From Coniella vitis (lineage: Eukaryota > Ascomycota > Sordariomycetes > Diaporthales > Schizoparmaceae): a stretch of DNA of 64,000 nucleotides. The stretch covers positions 868,001-932,000 of the forward strand of contig WUJK01000013.1 of NCBI GenBank assembly GCA_011317545.1, read 5' to 3'. The notes below the pieces were generated by a model. The model saw only the letters and a list, made by a program, of their open reading frames with translations, was not told the DNA's origin and searched no databases. Below are positions 11,026 through 21,243 of this stretch, piece by piece. The position numbers and the translations under genes were made by a program. Within the stretch, counting starts at the first letter, position 1; each line of letters begins with the position of its first letter.

Positions 11026-12610
11026 ATGGCTCTCAATGTTGAGAAGTTGGACTTTGGGCAGGCTGTTCCGGGTGAGATCCTTGATATGATCACCCTACAC
11101 CTCGACAAAGCCCCCCTTTTGTGCCTACGTGCCGTTTCAACAGCTTTATATAGAAAGGTCACCGCCAGTGCTGGCTATTTGCGTTGCGTCGTTCCTCACC
11201 AGAAGGCGGATTTATCTGACAGAAGCCTCGATCAGCTACTCCAGATTATTCTTGACCCCTACTGGGGCTCGCACGTCCATACCATCACTTTGACCGCAGT
11301 GTACTACGACTTGGAAAGCTGGTGGTAAGGTCCATGATTTGCACTGTGACTCTTGTGTTGGATTGCTTGACGCGAAATTGACTTCTAAGCCTCTTCACAG
11401 TGAGCTATTGACCTCGGAATCGAAGAGTAGCTGGCATGTAGGCAACGTCAGCATAAAGAAATTGGCTCTCAAACGGTCAGGACGCAAATGGTTCTTCAAA
11501 GAGCCGAATACGGAGGAGCTTGCCAAACGCCTTGCACACATCTTTGACCATATCCACCACCCGATCACGCTGCATTTAAAGACGCGTGCGATTTCACACC
11601 CGGAAGAGGTTGGAGAGGAATTAGGACGGCGCTGGTACCATGATCGAAACGAGCACATATTGAGCTGGAACAGAATCTGGCTGCTGTGCGCCCGCGTGCT
11701 CACGGCCGCCACCAGTGCCATGGTGTTGAGCAAAAGCCGCTTCGAAGCACTCTCTGTCTTTAACCGGTGCTTTGGCAAAGTCCAAGCGCGTGATCTCGTG
11801 CCTCTCACCGCGATGCTGACTGAACGAGGCTTTGCGACGCGTGTGGGTTCCTCGTTCAGACGTCTCATGCTGGGCTTTTCTACGTGGATCTACCTTTCGG
11901 AGTCTTATAACCCGGAGGGCGCTCAGGGGTTTCGATCCGGCGAGAAGTTGGGTTCGGATGCGAATGACCCGAGTAATTACGATGGTGTGGTTAAGTTTCT
12001 TCGCCTGTTTCCAAACTTGGAGAGTCTCGATTTGGCCATGTACAAGACGCCCAAACCGCCCGTAACAGCAAATCCACGACCCTGGAGGAATCTCAATCCC
12101 TTTGAGGCCGTCTTGAAAAGAAATCTTGCGACGCCGCCCATTCACTTCCCAAGGCTCCAAAGACTGACAGTGCGGGGCGTAGAGCTCAACCACGTGAGCT
12201 TTATGTTTTTCCTTCGGTCGCACCCGACCATTGAGTATATCGACCTGCGAAATATCACCGAAAGAATGGAAACTTGGTCTGTGGTTTTTGATCATCTTCT
12301 TCATATGCAAAACCTCAAAGAGCCGGTACATCTGGAGGGCCTGGACAGTTATTCCGGCGTCGTAAACCTGCAACCCGTTGATCCGGCCTTTCAGACTCCG
12401 CCGTCACAGGTCCCGGAGGGCACGTACTTTCTTGACGAGGGAAGGTCCGAGTTCTCGCTCGACTCAGCATATGTGCACACTAGAGATATCAGTTTAGACG
12501 AGGTGCGAGCACGTCTCAACTTCAAGCCGAGGCCAAGCCTCGCGGCAGCGAATAGGAGTCGTGAGGAATGGTTCATCAGACAAAGAGCCGAATACGGACC
12601 GCCAGAGTGA
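11026..12610 (+). CDS. F-box-like protein
   Basis: Two exons: 11026-11324 and 11401-12610, with a 76-nt intron (GTAAGG...CAG), give 502 residues. An F-box-like helix set lies at about 13-50 (VPGEILDMITLHLDKAPLLC, then LRAVSTALYRKV). The long C-terminal part includes leucine-rich segments (NLESLDLAMYK, LQRLTVRGVELNHVSF, TIEYIDLRNI) that resemble the irregular LRR-like tails of fungal F-box proteins. Such proteins bring substrates to SCF ubiquitin ligases via Skp1; the substrate here is unknown. I chose the Met at 11026 because a TATAAAG lies between it and the upstream in-frame Met at 10888. Confidence 0.8.
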
Positions 12611-13084
12611 ACAGCCGCCCAGCATAGGATTGGTGGGATTGGTTGAGATTTTGTGCAAGGTAGGCTACTGCAACGAAGAGATTCATAGCCTGGCTTCTGG
12701 AATCGTCAGTCACATGCTCCCCAAGAATGAATAATGAACGATTGGCTTACCATCGAAGTTTGCTAATGTCGAGGGATCAAATAATTCTCAATGCTGCGAG
12801 CATGGTATAATGGTGTGAATCGTAAAAGAATCAAAGCAATGGACACAAAGTCAGTTACGTGTATCATTTCAGTGTCAATGCTGTATATCATTTCTCATGA
12901 TGTTAATGTGAGGCTTTCGTGATATCATACACTCGCGGATAAAAAAGCAGAAAGACCCGATTCCGCCTGATCCCGTTCTCCCAATCATATGTGTCTTGTT
13001 TCCACCCTTAAATTGCCATTTCCCTTTTTTTCTTTCTGTTTTCTGTGTTCCTTTTCCTTTTATATCAATATCTTAGCGCTCCAT
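12611..13084. other. Convergent 3' region
   Basis: Tail-to-tail space between the F-box gene and the cupin gene. A pyrimidine-rich tract lies near 13018-13060. No gene seen. Confidence 0.4.
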
Positions 13085-13450
13085 TTAGGCGGCACCCTTG
13101 CTGCGCTGGCCAACGTAGAAGCCAACACCGCCCTTCTCGGTCGTAAAGGTCACGGAGGCGCCCTTGGGGAAGAAGAGGTGGTCCCCAGCAACGGCTGTGA
13201 CGGTCTTGCCGGTCGAGTCCTTGATGATAAACTCGCCAGACACGACGTACTTCATCTCGTTGTAGGTGTAGGTGTATTCGAGCGGGGTGCCGGGCTCCAG
13301 GCGGAAAAGACCCGAGGTGAGGGGCGCTTCTTTGTTGAAGTCTTCGGTGGTGTAAATGTCCTCGAGGTAAGCGTTCTCGTTGGCCAGCAGGGCAGGCTTG
13401 AACTCGACAGCCACGTTCTTGTACAGCTGAACATCGGTCTTGTCGGCCAT
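13085..13450 (-). CDS. Small cupin protein, ethanolamine-utilisation (EutQ)-like
   Basis: Intronless, 121 residues. The Met at 13450 is preferred over an in-frame Met at 13528 because the family begins at this point and a TATAAAT box lies at 13602-13608. It forms a single small beta-barrel: motif 1 region EYTYTYNEMKYVVSGEF and motif 2 region AGDHLFFPKGASVTF (residues about 66-110) match the two conserved cupin blocks. The usual metal-binding His pair of motif 1 is not evident: the EYTYTYNE segment keeps Glu but shows Tyr or Asn where cupins often have His. A catalytic role is therefore unsure. Fungal proteins of this kind are usually described only as EutQ-like cupins. Confidence 0.85.
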   Translation of the reverse strand: MADKTDVQLYKNVAVEFKPALLANENAYLEDIYTTEDFNKEAPLTSGLFRLEPGTPLEYTYTYNEMKYVVSGEFIIKDSTGKTVTAVAGDHLFFPKGASVTFTTEKGGVGFYVGQRSKGAA

Positions 13451-15930
13451 GGTGAGATTTTGTAGAGGTGGGATGTGTCTTTTGTAATGTCTATCGGTGA
13501 CGCAGCCGGTAGCTGTAGTGTGAAGCAAAGAGTTGGACGTTGTTTTGTGACGGGATGAATCTGGAACCCAAAATCAAACGTAGACCTGGATTTGAGGACA
13601 TATTTATAATTCAGACAGTCTTCGGTTTACGACTCCGAGATCAACACTGTCTCACAGTAAAGTCTCCATCCCGAGATAGTTTGGCATATAGATTGAGGAT
13701 ACTGAACCTGATAGTGGTCACTGCGGGGAGGGGGTCGTCATAGATCCATTGCTAAACTCAGGTAGGGTCTGTCGGCAGGATTCTGGGATCGCGGCCCGTG
13801 GCGACGCTGCGCTTCTTGTTCTGTTCATAGTCGAGGTGAGGATAGTAGGGTTAGGAACTTTCTCTGTTATAACCTAGGCCTTAGACTTTGTAGCCTTGTG
13901 TAAAGCATGGTCTGGATCAGGGAAAGCCCTGGAACGCACGCTGTTATTGGGTGAGAGGTTTGATAGCCTTGTATTTCCGATGGGCTGGCTCGCAGTATCG
14001 TGCTCGACTTTTATAGCATAGCGCTTCGATTGTGTTCTTTTAAAGCATATTAACATTCAAACTGATGCTATAGAGTGGTGACTAGTCATTGAGGATAACG
14101 TGTAAAGTAGAGATTAGCTGTATTCTGGACTATAATGCATTCTACCCAACCCCACGCTATGTCTCACCACCATATAGGCCGCCGTTTGATGAACACTCTC
14201 ATCAATGAAGAAGCAAGTGCTATAACTTGCTGTATAACGAATTCAAAACACGTATCTACGCCTGATTAAACTCAGCAACAGGCCACCGCTTAGTTGGTGA
14301 GGGTATGTTGATGATCTGATATTTGATTCACTTGACGCCTGGTTACAATTTCGAACCTCCTCCTTCTAAAGGGTCTAGCCTCATCCAGTTCACGCGTACA
14401 CTCCTATACGGCACTATATAGGCTCGTGTCTAAGGCGAAGTGCCTCTGCTAATCACCCTGACCCTCCAGGTGTCTTTTCAAGTGCTTACTATCGTCTTCC
14501 TAAACAATTGTATTACTATGTATAACACTTCACATAACAGCCGGCAGCCCTACGTGCTTCCTATCTAATCTCTCCCTCCTGACTCGGGCTGTCCTAGCAA
14601 ACGCCATCACTTACAGCACCAACATGCCGCAGACATGCCGCACTAAGTCCGAGGCCATAGCTCACCTCCGGCAAGTGCATGCGCGATATACGCTCCGCTT
14701 TGGCTCTTTGCAATTGATTGTGTAGTTACAAGGCATGCTTAAGTTGATCATTACTCACATGTGCAATAAGGAAAGTGAGGAATATGGCAAGCGACCCAGA
14801 ATCACAACACTCGAAAGCATAGTAAATCGGATCCCGTTTTTCTTCTTACAGCCTATGAGCCTGGCCATGGTCGTATTCCGCAAGATCTCCCCAGACACAT
14901 TCCCATTCATCATCTTTCCAAAACTATAAATTTGACAACATATAAGAAATATTCTTGAGAATTCCCTCTTGCGGTATCTGTGCTGCCCACTTGGCATCTT
15001 TTCAGTTGCGGTTATATGCACAACACATACTGCATGTAGTAGCCAAAAGCAACCAATCAACAAGTCTGGTACACAGTACTAGGTGGATTCGCTAGAGCGG
15101 TATATCCTCAGACCCCCCAAACAGCTAGCCAGCGCACCCGGCAGCGGAGCTCCAGCACACTAACCCCCGGGTTCTCGTCCCGATCAAGAAAGCCTATCAA
15201 GGTCGCCGAGCCTTTTCCGGGTGGGTTTGTTTGGCTGTTGTGAACTCTTGAGATCCCGATCAAACCAGGTTGAACAAACCCAATGGGAATGTCCACCGTG
15301 TGTCGGCATGGTAGGTTGCGCATGATGATGTGGCTTTCTGTGTGCCAGTCTCGAATGAGACGGTGATTAGTTGACTAATACCAATCAATGGATGGCTTTG
15401 TAAGGATGTTGATGACCAGGTCTCGGGAGCCTCAAGCGAACTCGATAGATCCAGACGAGAACGACAGTGATGGCGAGCTTTTTACTCATGCTTCCTCGTC
15501 ATGAACCTAATATGCAATGAGCGAGAGATGTGCAGTGATTTCAAGCTATTTGTGCACTATTCGCTGTTATGATGAGCTTCTCTTCAGTGCGTGTCCTCGG
15601 CATTATCGGGAGCTGTTGTACTCTATCTTCAACCGGGGTTTGACTTTGCCCATTAACATATCCATTCCGATTTCTACCACAGCTTGGGTATATGGAGCGC
15701 ACTTCAATTGTTTCAAGAGGCATTCCATCCAAGGAGTGTGATCTTATTTTGAATTCTTTTTTTCCCATTCTTGACCTTGTCTTTTAGTTTACCGGATTCT
15801 TCCCGCGCAGATAATGCTAATAACATAACGCGACATAAGAGTTGGCCTCAACCGCTTCCCAAATATTACAAAACAATTCGCTTCGAAGAGTGCATTATAC
15901 CCTCTCATACATCAGACCATCGCTGGAATT
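13451..15930. other. Gene-poor 2.5 kb upstream of the cupin gene
   Basis: Carries the cupin promoter, then AT-rich sequence. A short frame near 14620-14725 (+) reads TCRTKSEAIAHLRQVHA, reminiscent of a zinc-finger-like tail, but it is surrounded by stops and may be a relic. Nothing else recognisable. Confidence 0.3.
13602..13608 (-). promoter_or_regulatory. TATA box (TATAAAT) of the cupin gene
   Basis: TATAAAT on the minus strand, about 150 nt upstream of the ATG at 13450. Confidence 0.4.
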
Positions 15931-18235
15931 TCACAGCTTACTGCAACACGCCTCCCCCTCAGGCTTGCCGCCCGCACCAACCTTCAACTCAGCCACGCCA
16001 TCCACCACTCCGTTCAAGCCCACGCTGCAGTTCACCTCCTGCTTACTCGAAGGGACGTCGAGCGCCGGGTTGCGATCGAAAAAGTTCACCGGCCGCAGCG
16101 TCACCTTGAGCATCTCCATGGGCATCACGGGGAAGTCCTCAATGCGGGGAATGTGGTTGATGCCAAACTGGACCCAGACCACCGGCTCGCTGCCGCCATT
16201 CTCGCGCCCGATCTGGTCTTTGCGGTTGGCCCACGACCGCACGCCCGTGCCGCCGCGCGACTGGTTCGTGTAGTAGCCCCCGGCAAAGAGCTCGTTCTCG
16301 GCGTACTTGGTCACGTAGATGTTGTGGTCTGCGAACTCGGCGCGCTTGTGGTGGTACGAGTCCGCGTCGGCGAGCATCGTCTGCATGGGCGGGACGTGGA
16401 TCTTGTAGCCGACGCAGGCGTTGTTGATGGCGTTGCGCACGCCCGTGTTGACCATCTTGAAGGTGCGGTTCGCGGCCACGTCGAGGTCGTATCCGCCGGA
16501 CTGCGTGATGGGCGTGGTGACGGTTGTGTATCCGACGCCGTGCGGGTTCACCGTGGGGTCCCGGGGCAGGGCGTGGGCTTCTTCGTAGACAACGGACTGG
16601 TTGCCGCGGCCGCCGACCATGGGGTCGATGCGGAGGGAGAAAAAGTGCTGGTGGTAGCTGCCCAGCACGCCGGGGTGCACGACGGTGCCGTACGGGTGCT
16701 TGGTCTTGGTGAGGTCGAGGTCGAGGGGCTGCGTGGACAGGATGCCCGTGGCGCGGACCTCGTAGGTGATGTCACCGGCGAGGTTGAAGTTCCACGCGAG
16801 GATGTACTCGTAGTTGGACACGGTCAGGATGCTCTGCAGGACGAGCTCGCGGTTGCGCACGACGACGGCGCGGTTGGTGCGGTAGTTGGTGTGCTTCCAC
16901 AGCAGGCCCGAGTCCTGCTCGTGGATGCAAATCACATTGGGGAAGTCGGTGGGCTCGCCCTCGGTGTCGGCCAGGACGCCCGAGATGTAGTAGATGGAGC
17001 CCAGACAGTCGCAGCCGAGCGACAGGTTGTTGGCCATGGCGCCGGCGCCGACGTCGCCCAGGTCAAAGGCCTGCTTCTTGTGGAACGGGTGGCGCGGGTC
17101 GGCATAGGGGATGGCCATGTCCGAGAGCGACAGGCGGTGGAAGAGCGGGCGGCCGTCGTAGTAGACGTCGTAGAGGACCATGCCCTCGCGCTGGTTGAAG
17201 CCGACCTTGAAGTCCCACTTTTGCCACTGGATGGTCTTGCCGAGCTCGCTAAAGGACGAGACGGAGAAGGAGGCGCCCTCGGGCTGGACGACTTGCAGGG
17301 GCTTGAGGTCCTTGCGCAGCCCGTTGGGCTGGGCCTCGGGGACGTACTCGTTGGGTGGCACGGGGCCCTTCCATGGCTCTAGAGGCTTGATGGTGGTATC
17401 GAGGCCCGTAGGCATGATGTCGATGCGGATGACCTCGTGCGTCACGCAGTCGACAACAGGTGAGATGGGCAAGGGGAATGCGTAGTGGCAGCCGTCCTCG
17501 GCGGCCGGGTTGGCGGGATCACGCATGTACAGGAAGCACTGCATAACGCGCTTGTGGTCAGAGAACTCGCCCTCGTGAACACCATCGGAGCCTGGAGAGA
17601 TGGGAAGCAAATCATGTTAGTAATACATTCATCCCACCCATCACGGTTTGTCGTCTCTCGAGGCGATGCAGCATTCAGGAGAGAACTTGACTGACCATAA
17701 ATCCAAGGATCCGCAACGACAACCGTGCCCTCTGGCAACTTGAGCTTGGCAATGGCAGCCTTGACGCCCTCGTCCTCCATCATGGACTTTTCAATCGCGA
17801 TAATCTCCTCTCCGTCACCAGGCGCGTGGATAAAGGGGCCCAGGCGGGCATTGCTCTCGACCTTGTTCTTGGTCAAGTTGGCAACAGCCTCATGCAGTTT
17901 GTCCTAGCAAGCACCGTTAGCACGTGGCCTCCAAAGTTGAAGAAGAAAGGAGAATATCCCAAAGACAAGGTCAGAGACCAGAGGCAAAAAGATACACTTA
18001 CTGTATTCCGCAGGTAGTAGACAACCTGTGCCTTTCTGTCAATGGGCTTGGGGGTGCGGCCGGCCCGCTCGGCCTCGAGGTAGGGCACCAGCTCGTCCTT
18101 TGGAGGCTCGAGCAAGGTGAGGATCTTGAACTGGAACTTGGTGCCTTCGGGCCATTGCGTCTTGATGAGAGCAGAGGCGTGCGAGATTTCGCTCTTGGAC
18201 AGCGGGCCCAGTGGGTGTGTGGAAGTTGGAGCCAT
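15931..18235 (-). CDS. Copper amine oxidase with C-terminal SKL (peroxisomal)
   Basis: Oxidatively deaminates primary amines to aldehyde, ammonia and H2O2, using copper and topaquinone. Three exons: 18235-18002, 17903-17696 and 17591-15931, with introns of 98 nt (GTAAGT...TAG) and 104 nt (GTCAGT...CAG), give 700 residues. Small N2 and N3 domains (about 20-130) precede the large beta-sandwich domain. The cofactor motif TVSNYEY is intact, with the modified Tyr at about 408. The catalytic-base Asp lies in FDLGDVGAG (about 324). Copper ligands are the HQH pair (about 461/463) and the His of NHIPRIEDFPVMP (about 627). The last three residues are SKL, a canonical PTS1, so the enzyme should act in peroxisomes beside catalase. 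This fits growth on amines as nitrogen source. Confidence 0.96.
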
Positions 18236-19608
18236 GGCGGGCGAGCGTTGAGTCTGGAGTGTGTGGTTTGGGAGGGCGGCCTCGATATTCCAGAGGCGTA
18301 GAAGCAAGGTGAAGAGAATAGTGAAGACACAGTCCTCACGTGGTCAATGGCGATATCGGAGGAGGCTCTGGCTTGACTGGGCTTGGGTCGGGGAGAGGGT
18401 ATTGTGTCGCTTAAAGAGAAGAAGACGACTATGAAAGTGAGAGTCGAGATCAAAGTCAGGACGATACGTTCAAAGACAGACAGAGGCTAGAGAAGGTGTA
18501 TATATATTTGTCGAAGCCGGTGGAGCCAAGACAACAAAAGCCATATGCACACACAAGCACGGCCTGCCAAAGTCTCGCCGGCTGATTGCTAACTTGAGAC
18601 TCAGACTTCAAGCATGCTCGCGCCCAACGCTGCCAGACTTGCTTATCGAGGCAAGTCTATCCAGACAACGAGCTCTTGTGTAGCGCATGAGTTGACTGAC
18701 AGCATGGCAGATAACAAGGTTGCCGATAACGCTTCAGAACGGCCCATAAGTCCACGACAAGCTCGCCTAGGCCATATGCACGTCGTGCCAAAAAACTGCC
18801 GAATTTGGGACAACCGAGTCGCTGGGCATCGCCAGTTTTCGTCGAGAGTTCCAGTGTGACTAGCACTAATGACCATGCTAACAGCGGTGCGGGGCCTTTT
18901 TCATACGCTTGGACCTGCCGGAGTGGGCCTAACCCACCCGTTCAGGCCCTTCAGGTTCTCCGCGCCCGGCTAAACAAGGCCCTGATTGGCTGTTGCAAAT
19001 AGTTCTACGATATGGCTTACCCAACGTATCCCAGACTCGTGCTAATCTCTACAGCGCAGTGGCAAGTACCCTGGAGAGAATGCTAATACTATATAGAGGA
19101 CCCCTGGAATTACAGGGCCCCGAGAGCCCCAGCAGGCCGGCAAGATAGGCCCTATCCACCCGGATCTGGGACCCCGCTCTCGCGGTTTCGGCTCCTGGAG
19201 CTGCTGCCACAGGCTGGGCGCTTCTGGCAGTTGCAGGCGGGCTGACAGTAGTAAGGCTGATCGGCGCCAAAAATGTATGCGACTCTGATGTACTTGTAGA
19301 ATGGCTTCATGGTGGGATTGCGAACTCTGAATCGGTTGTCATTACCCCAAGCAGTGAGATAATGCCTACCATCTCGATTATATACACAACACTTAACCTT
19401 TTCATCCATCCCATATCGACATTTGCGGGAGCATGGGTGTTGACCTGCCCAGTATCACCAGAAAGAAAAGCAATATGCCTCGATTCTCTTCACTGCTTTT
19501 CCGCTCTCCATGCAAGAAAACCATTGTTATGCACCAAAACACCCGCAGCGCTAATACTTAACCAGTATATTAAATCCCGACACAAGCTCGTTCCTCCATA
19601 ATGTTTGG
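18236..19608. other. Amine oxidase promoter and 3' region of the next gene
   Basis: A TATATATAT stretch at 18498-18508 lies about 265 nt upstream of the amine oxidase ATG. Frames at 18614-18859 (+) and 18643-18876 (-) overlap on opposite strands and show no motif. No gene called. Confidence 0.35.
18498..18508 (-). promoter_or_regulatory. TATA-like element upstream of amine oxidase
   Basis: Alternating TATATATA tract in the expected promoter interval; no other support. Confidence 0.3.
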
Positions 19609-20399
19609 CTAAACTAGCCCCTTGGTAACCCAGCGGCTTGCACTAATCATCCACAGTCGCGCATAATACTGGTGTGCAATCTCCATGTACTTTGGCATAG
19701 GCCCCAAGATACCATCCTGATGTTTGGCGCTGTTGAAGAAGCAGCTCTTGAGCCCTAGCTCAACCTCATTGCGCTCCTTGTCGACTTCGGCGTACATGAT
19801 AAACAGTCCATCGCTGTCACGACCTCCTGGGCGTCGGGGAGAGTCGCCGCATCGCACTGTGATCGCCGTGGGTGTCTTTTCGACCACTTCAAAGTGGTCC
19901 GTGATGCGTGTGCCGGGCTCGTACGTTGAGGTTGCCAGGTCGCGGGGGCTCCAGAGGTCCGTGGGGGCTTCGGCCTGGTATTTTTGGGCGAGGAAGCGGC
20001 GTTGGAAGCGGTATGCTGTAGAATATTGTAAATATCAGCAACAAACCCCCAGGGACATTGCCTTGCGCGAGAGAGAGAGAGAGGGAGAAAGAGAGATCAG
20101 AAGCAGGAAAACATCCGGAACTCACCCCATCCGGCCCACACGCCACGGCAAAACTCCAGGGCCAGGTCACCCTCCTTCTCCAGCAGCTCAGGACGGATCT
20201 TATCCAGGGGTATGCGGCGAATACAAACGTCCTGTGTTGGGGCGTTGTTGTGCTTGTTGAAGCGCGTGTATGTCTTGCTCGACCACAGCGGGTCGTTGTG
20301 TGGCAGTGGGCAGATGATGGAGGTGGTAGCGTGCGTGTAACCCAGAGCGGCCGAGCCCGTTAAAAGGGCCGCCCCCAGGGTTCTCTTGATGATACCCAT
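19609..20399 (-). CDS. Membrane-anchored protein of unknown function
   Basis: Two exons: 20399-20126 and 20015-19609, with a 110-nt intron (GTGAGT...CAG), give 226 residues. The N-terminus MGIIKRTLGAALLTGSAALG is a basic stub plus one hydrophobic helix (about 6-24), either a signal anchor or a mitochondrial-type leader. The soluble part begins PLWSSKTYTRFNKHNNAP and contains TYEPGTRITDHFEVVEKTPT and a Gly/Arg/Asp-rich loop (RRPGGRDSDGLF). The structured ending (YMEIAHQYYARLWM) suggests a folded beta-rich domain. I do not recognise the family, but good splice sites and even composition make it a convincing gene. The intron contains a GA/CT microsatellite (about 20068-20097). Confidence 0.8.
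20068..20097. repeat. GA/CT microsatellite inside an intron
   Basis: Roughly (GA)8 followed by imperfect GA units. On the coding (minus) strand it forms a CT-rich tract within the 110-nt intron at 20016-20125. Confidence 0.7.
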
Positions 20400-21243
20400 T
20401 GTGACAATTGGAAGGGTGAGGGTATGCGGAAGCCTTCGTTTGGCTGGTAGATTGTTTCCCCTGCTGTGGCGGCCTGTGTCGGTTCTCGTCTCGCTGCCGC
20501 GTCGATCTTGGTTCGATCGCTGTTTCCTTCTGGCAGGCTCGATTCGATGCTTGGTGATGCGGTTGTTGCTATTATTGTTGTCGTTGTTCCTACTCAGCTT
20601 CAACGACTGTGGGTGTATATGTGTTAAAGAAGGAAAAAGCAAAATTGAGGTCAAGTGAAGAGGACTTGAGCCAGTCGCGTGATGATTCGTACTTTCCAAG
20701 CTGCAGCTTCGAGCAGCTTCACCAGTTCGGCTCTGGCGGGCACCCTCGGCTGATGATGACGGAGCTTTACGGAGCTCAGCCACACCTAAATATCCACTGT
20801 GTCGTGCTTTTTGCTTATTCAAAGCCCATGCCCCCGCACGTGCCTCAGCAAGGATGGCGGGGTAGCTGGAACGGGTGTGGTAACGTGCTATCGTGGCAGG
20901 GCCTGGGCGTCTAATATGTACTATGGTAGGTCCTGGTACTTTGTACAGCGCTGAAGGATAGCTCGAGGTATTCCCTTTTAGGGCTGTAGGGCGGCAGTTA
21001 AGCCTTTAACATCAAAACAGAGTTCATAGCTGTCTACAGAGTCTCCATGTTGGGTGCGTATGCTCTGAAACTCGAAAATAGTGTCACGTATAGCATGGCA
21101 AATATTTTAGGCTCTTTGTCGATGCAATGAACATACTGCGTTTGTCGAATTTGCAACAAAGATAATGCGATTCTGATGAGCACTGATGCAAAGAAGGACG
21201 TGTCTATCCGCGTGCGAGATCAAGAGAGATGCTAGAGAACAAG
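20400..21243. other. Promoter of the membrane-anchored gene and NLR 3' flank
   Basis: Mixed-composition sequence. A frame at 20386-20658 (+) is antisense to the promoter and low in complexity. No gene seen. Confidence 0.35.

Noticed and set aside
11621..12373. 250-residue minus-strand frame
   Set aside because: Lies fully within the F-box exon on the other strand and has no motif.
16153..17382. 409-residue plus-strand frame
   Set aside because: Antisense to the copper amine oxidase exon; Val/Gly/Asp-rich shadow of GC-rich coding sequence.
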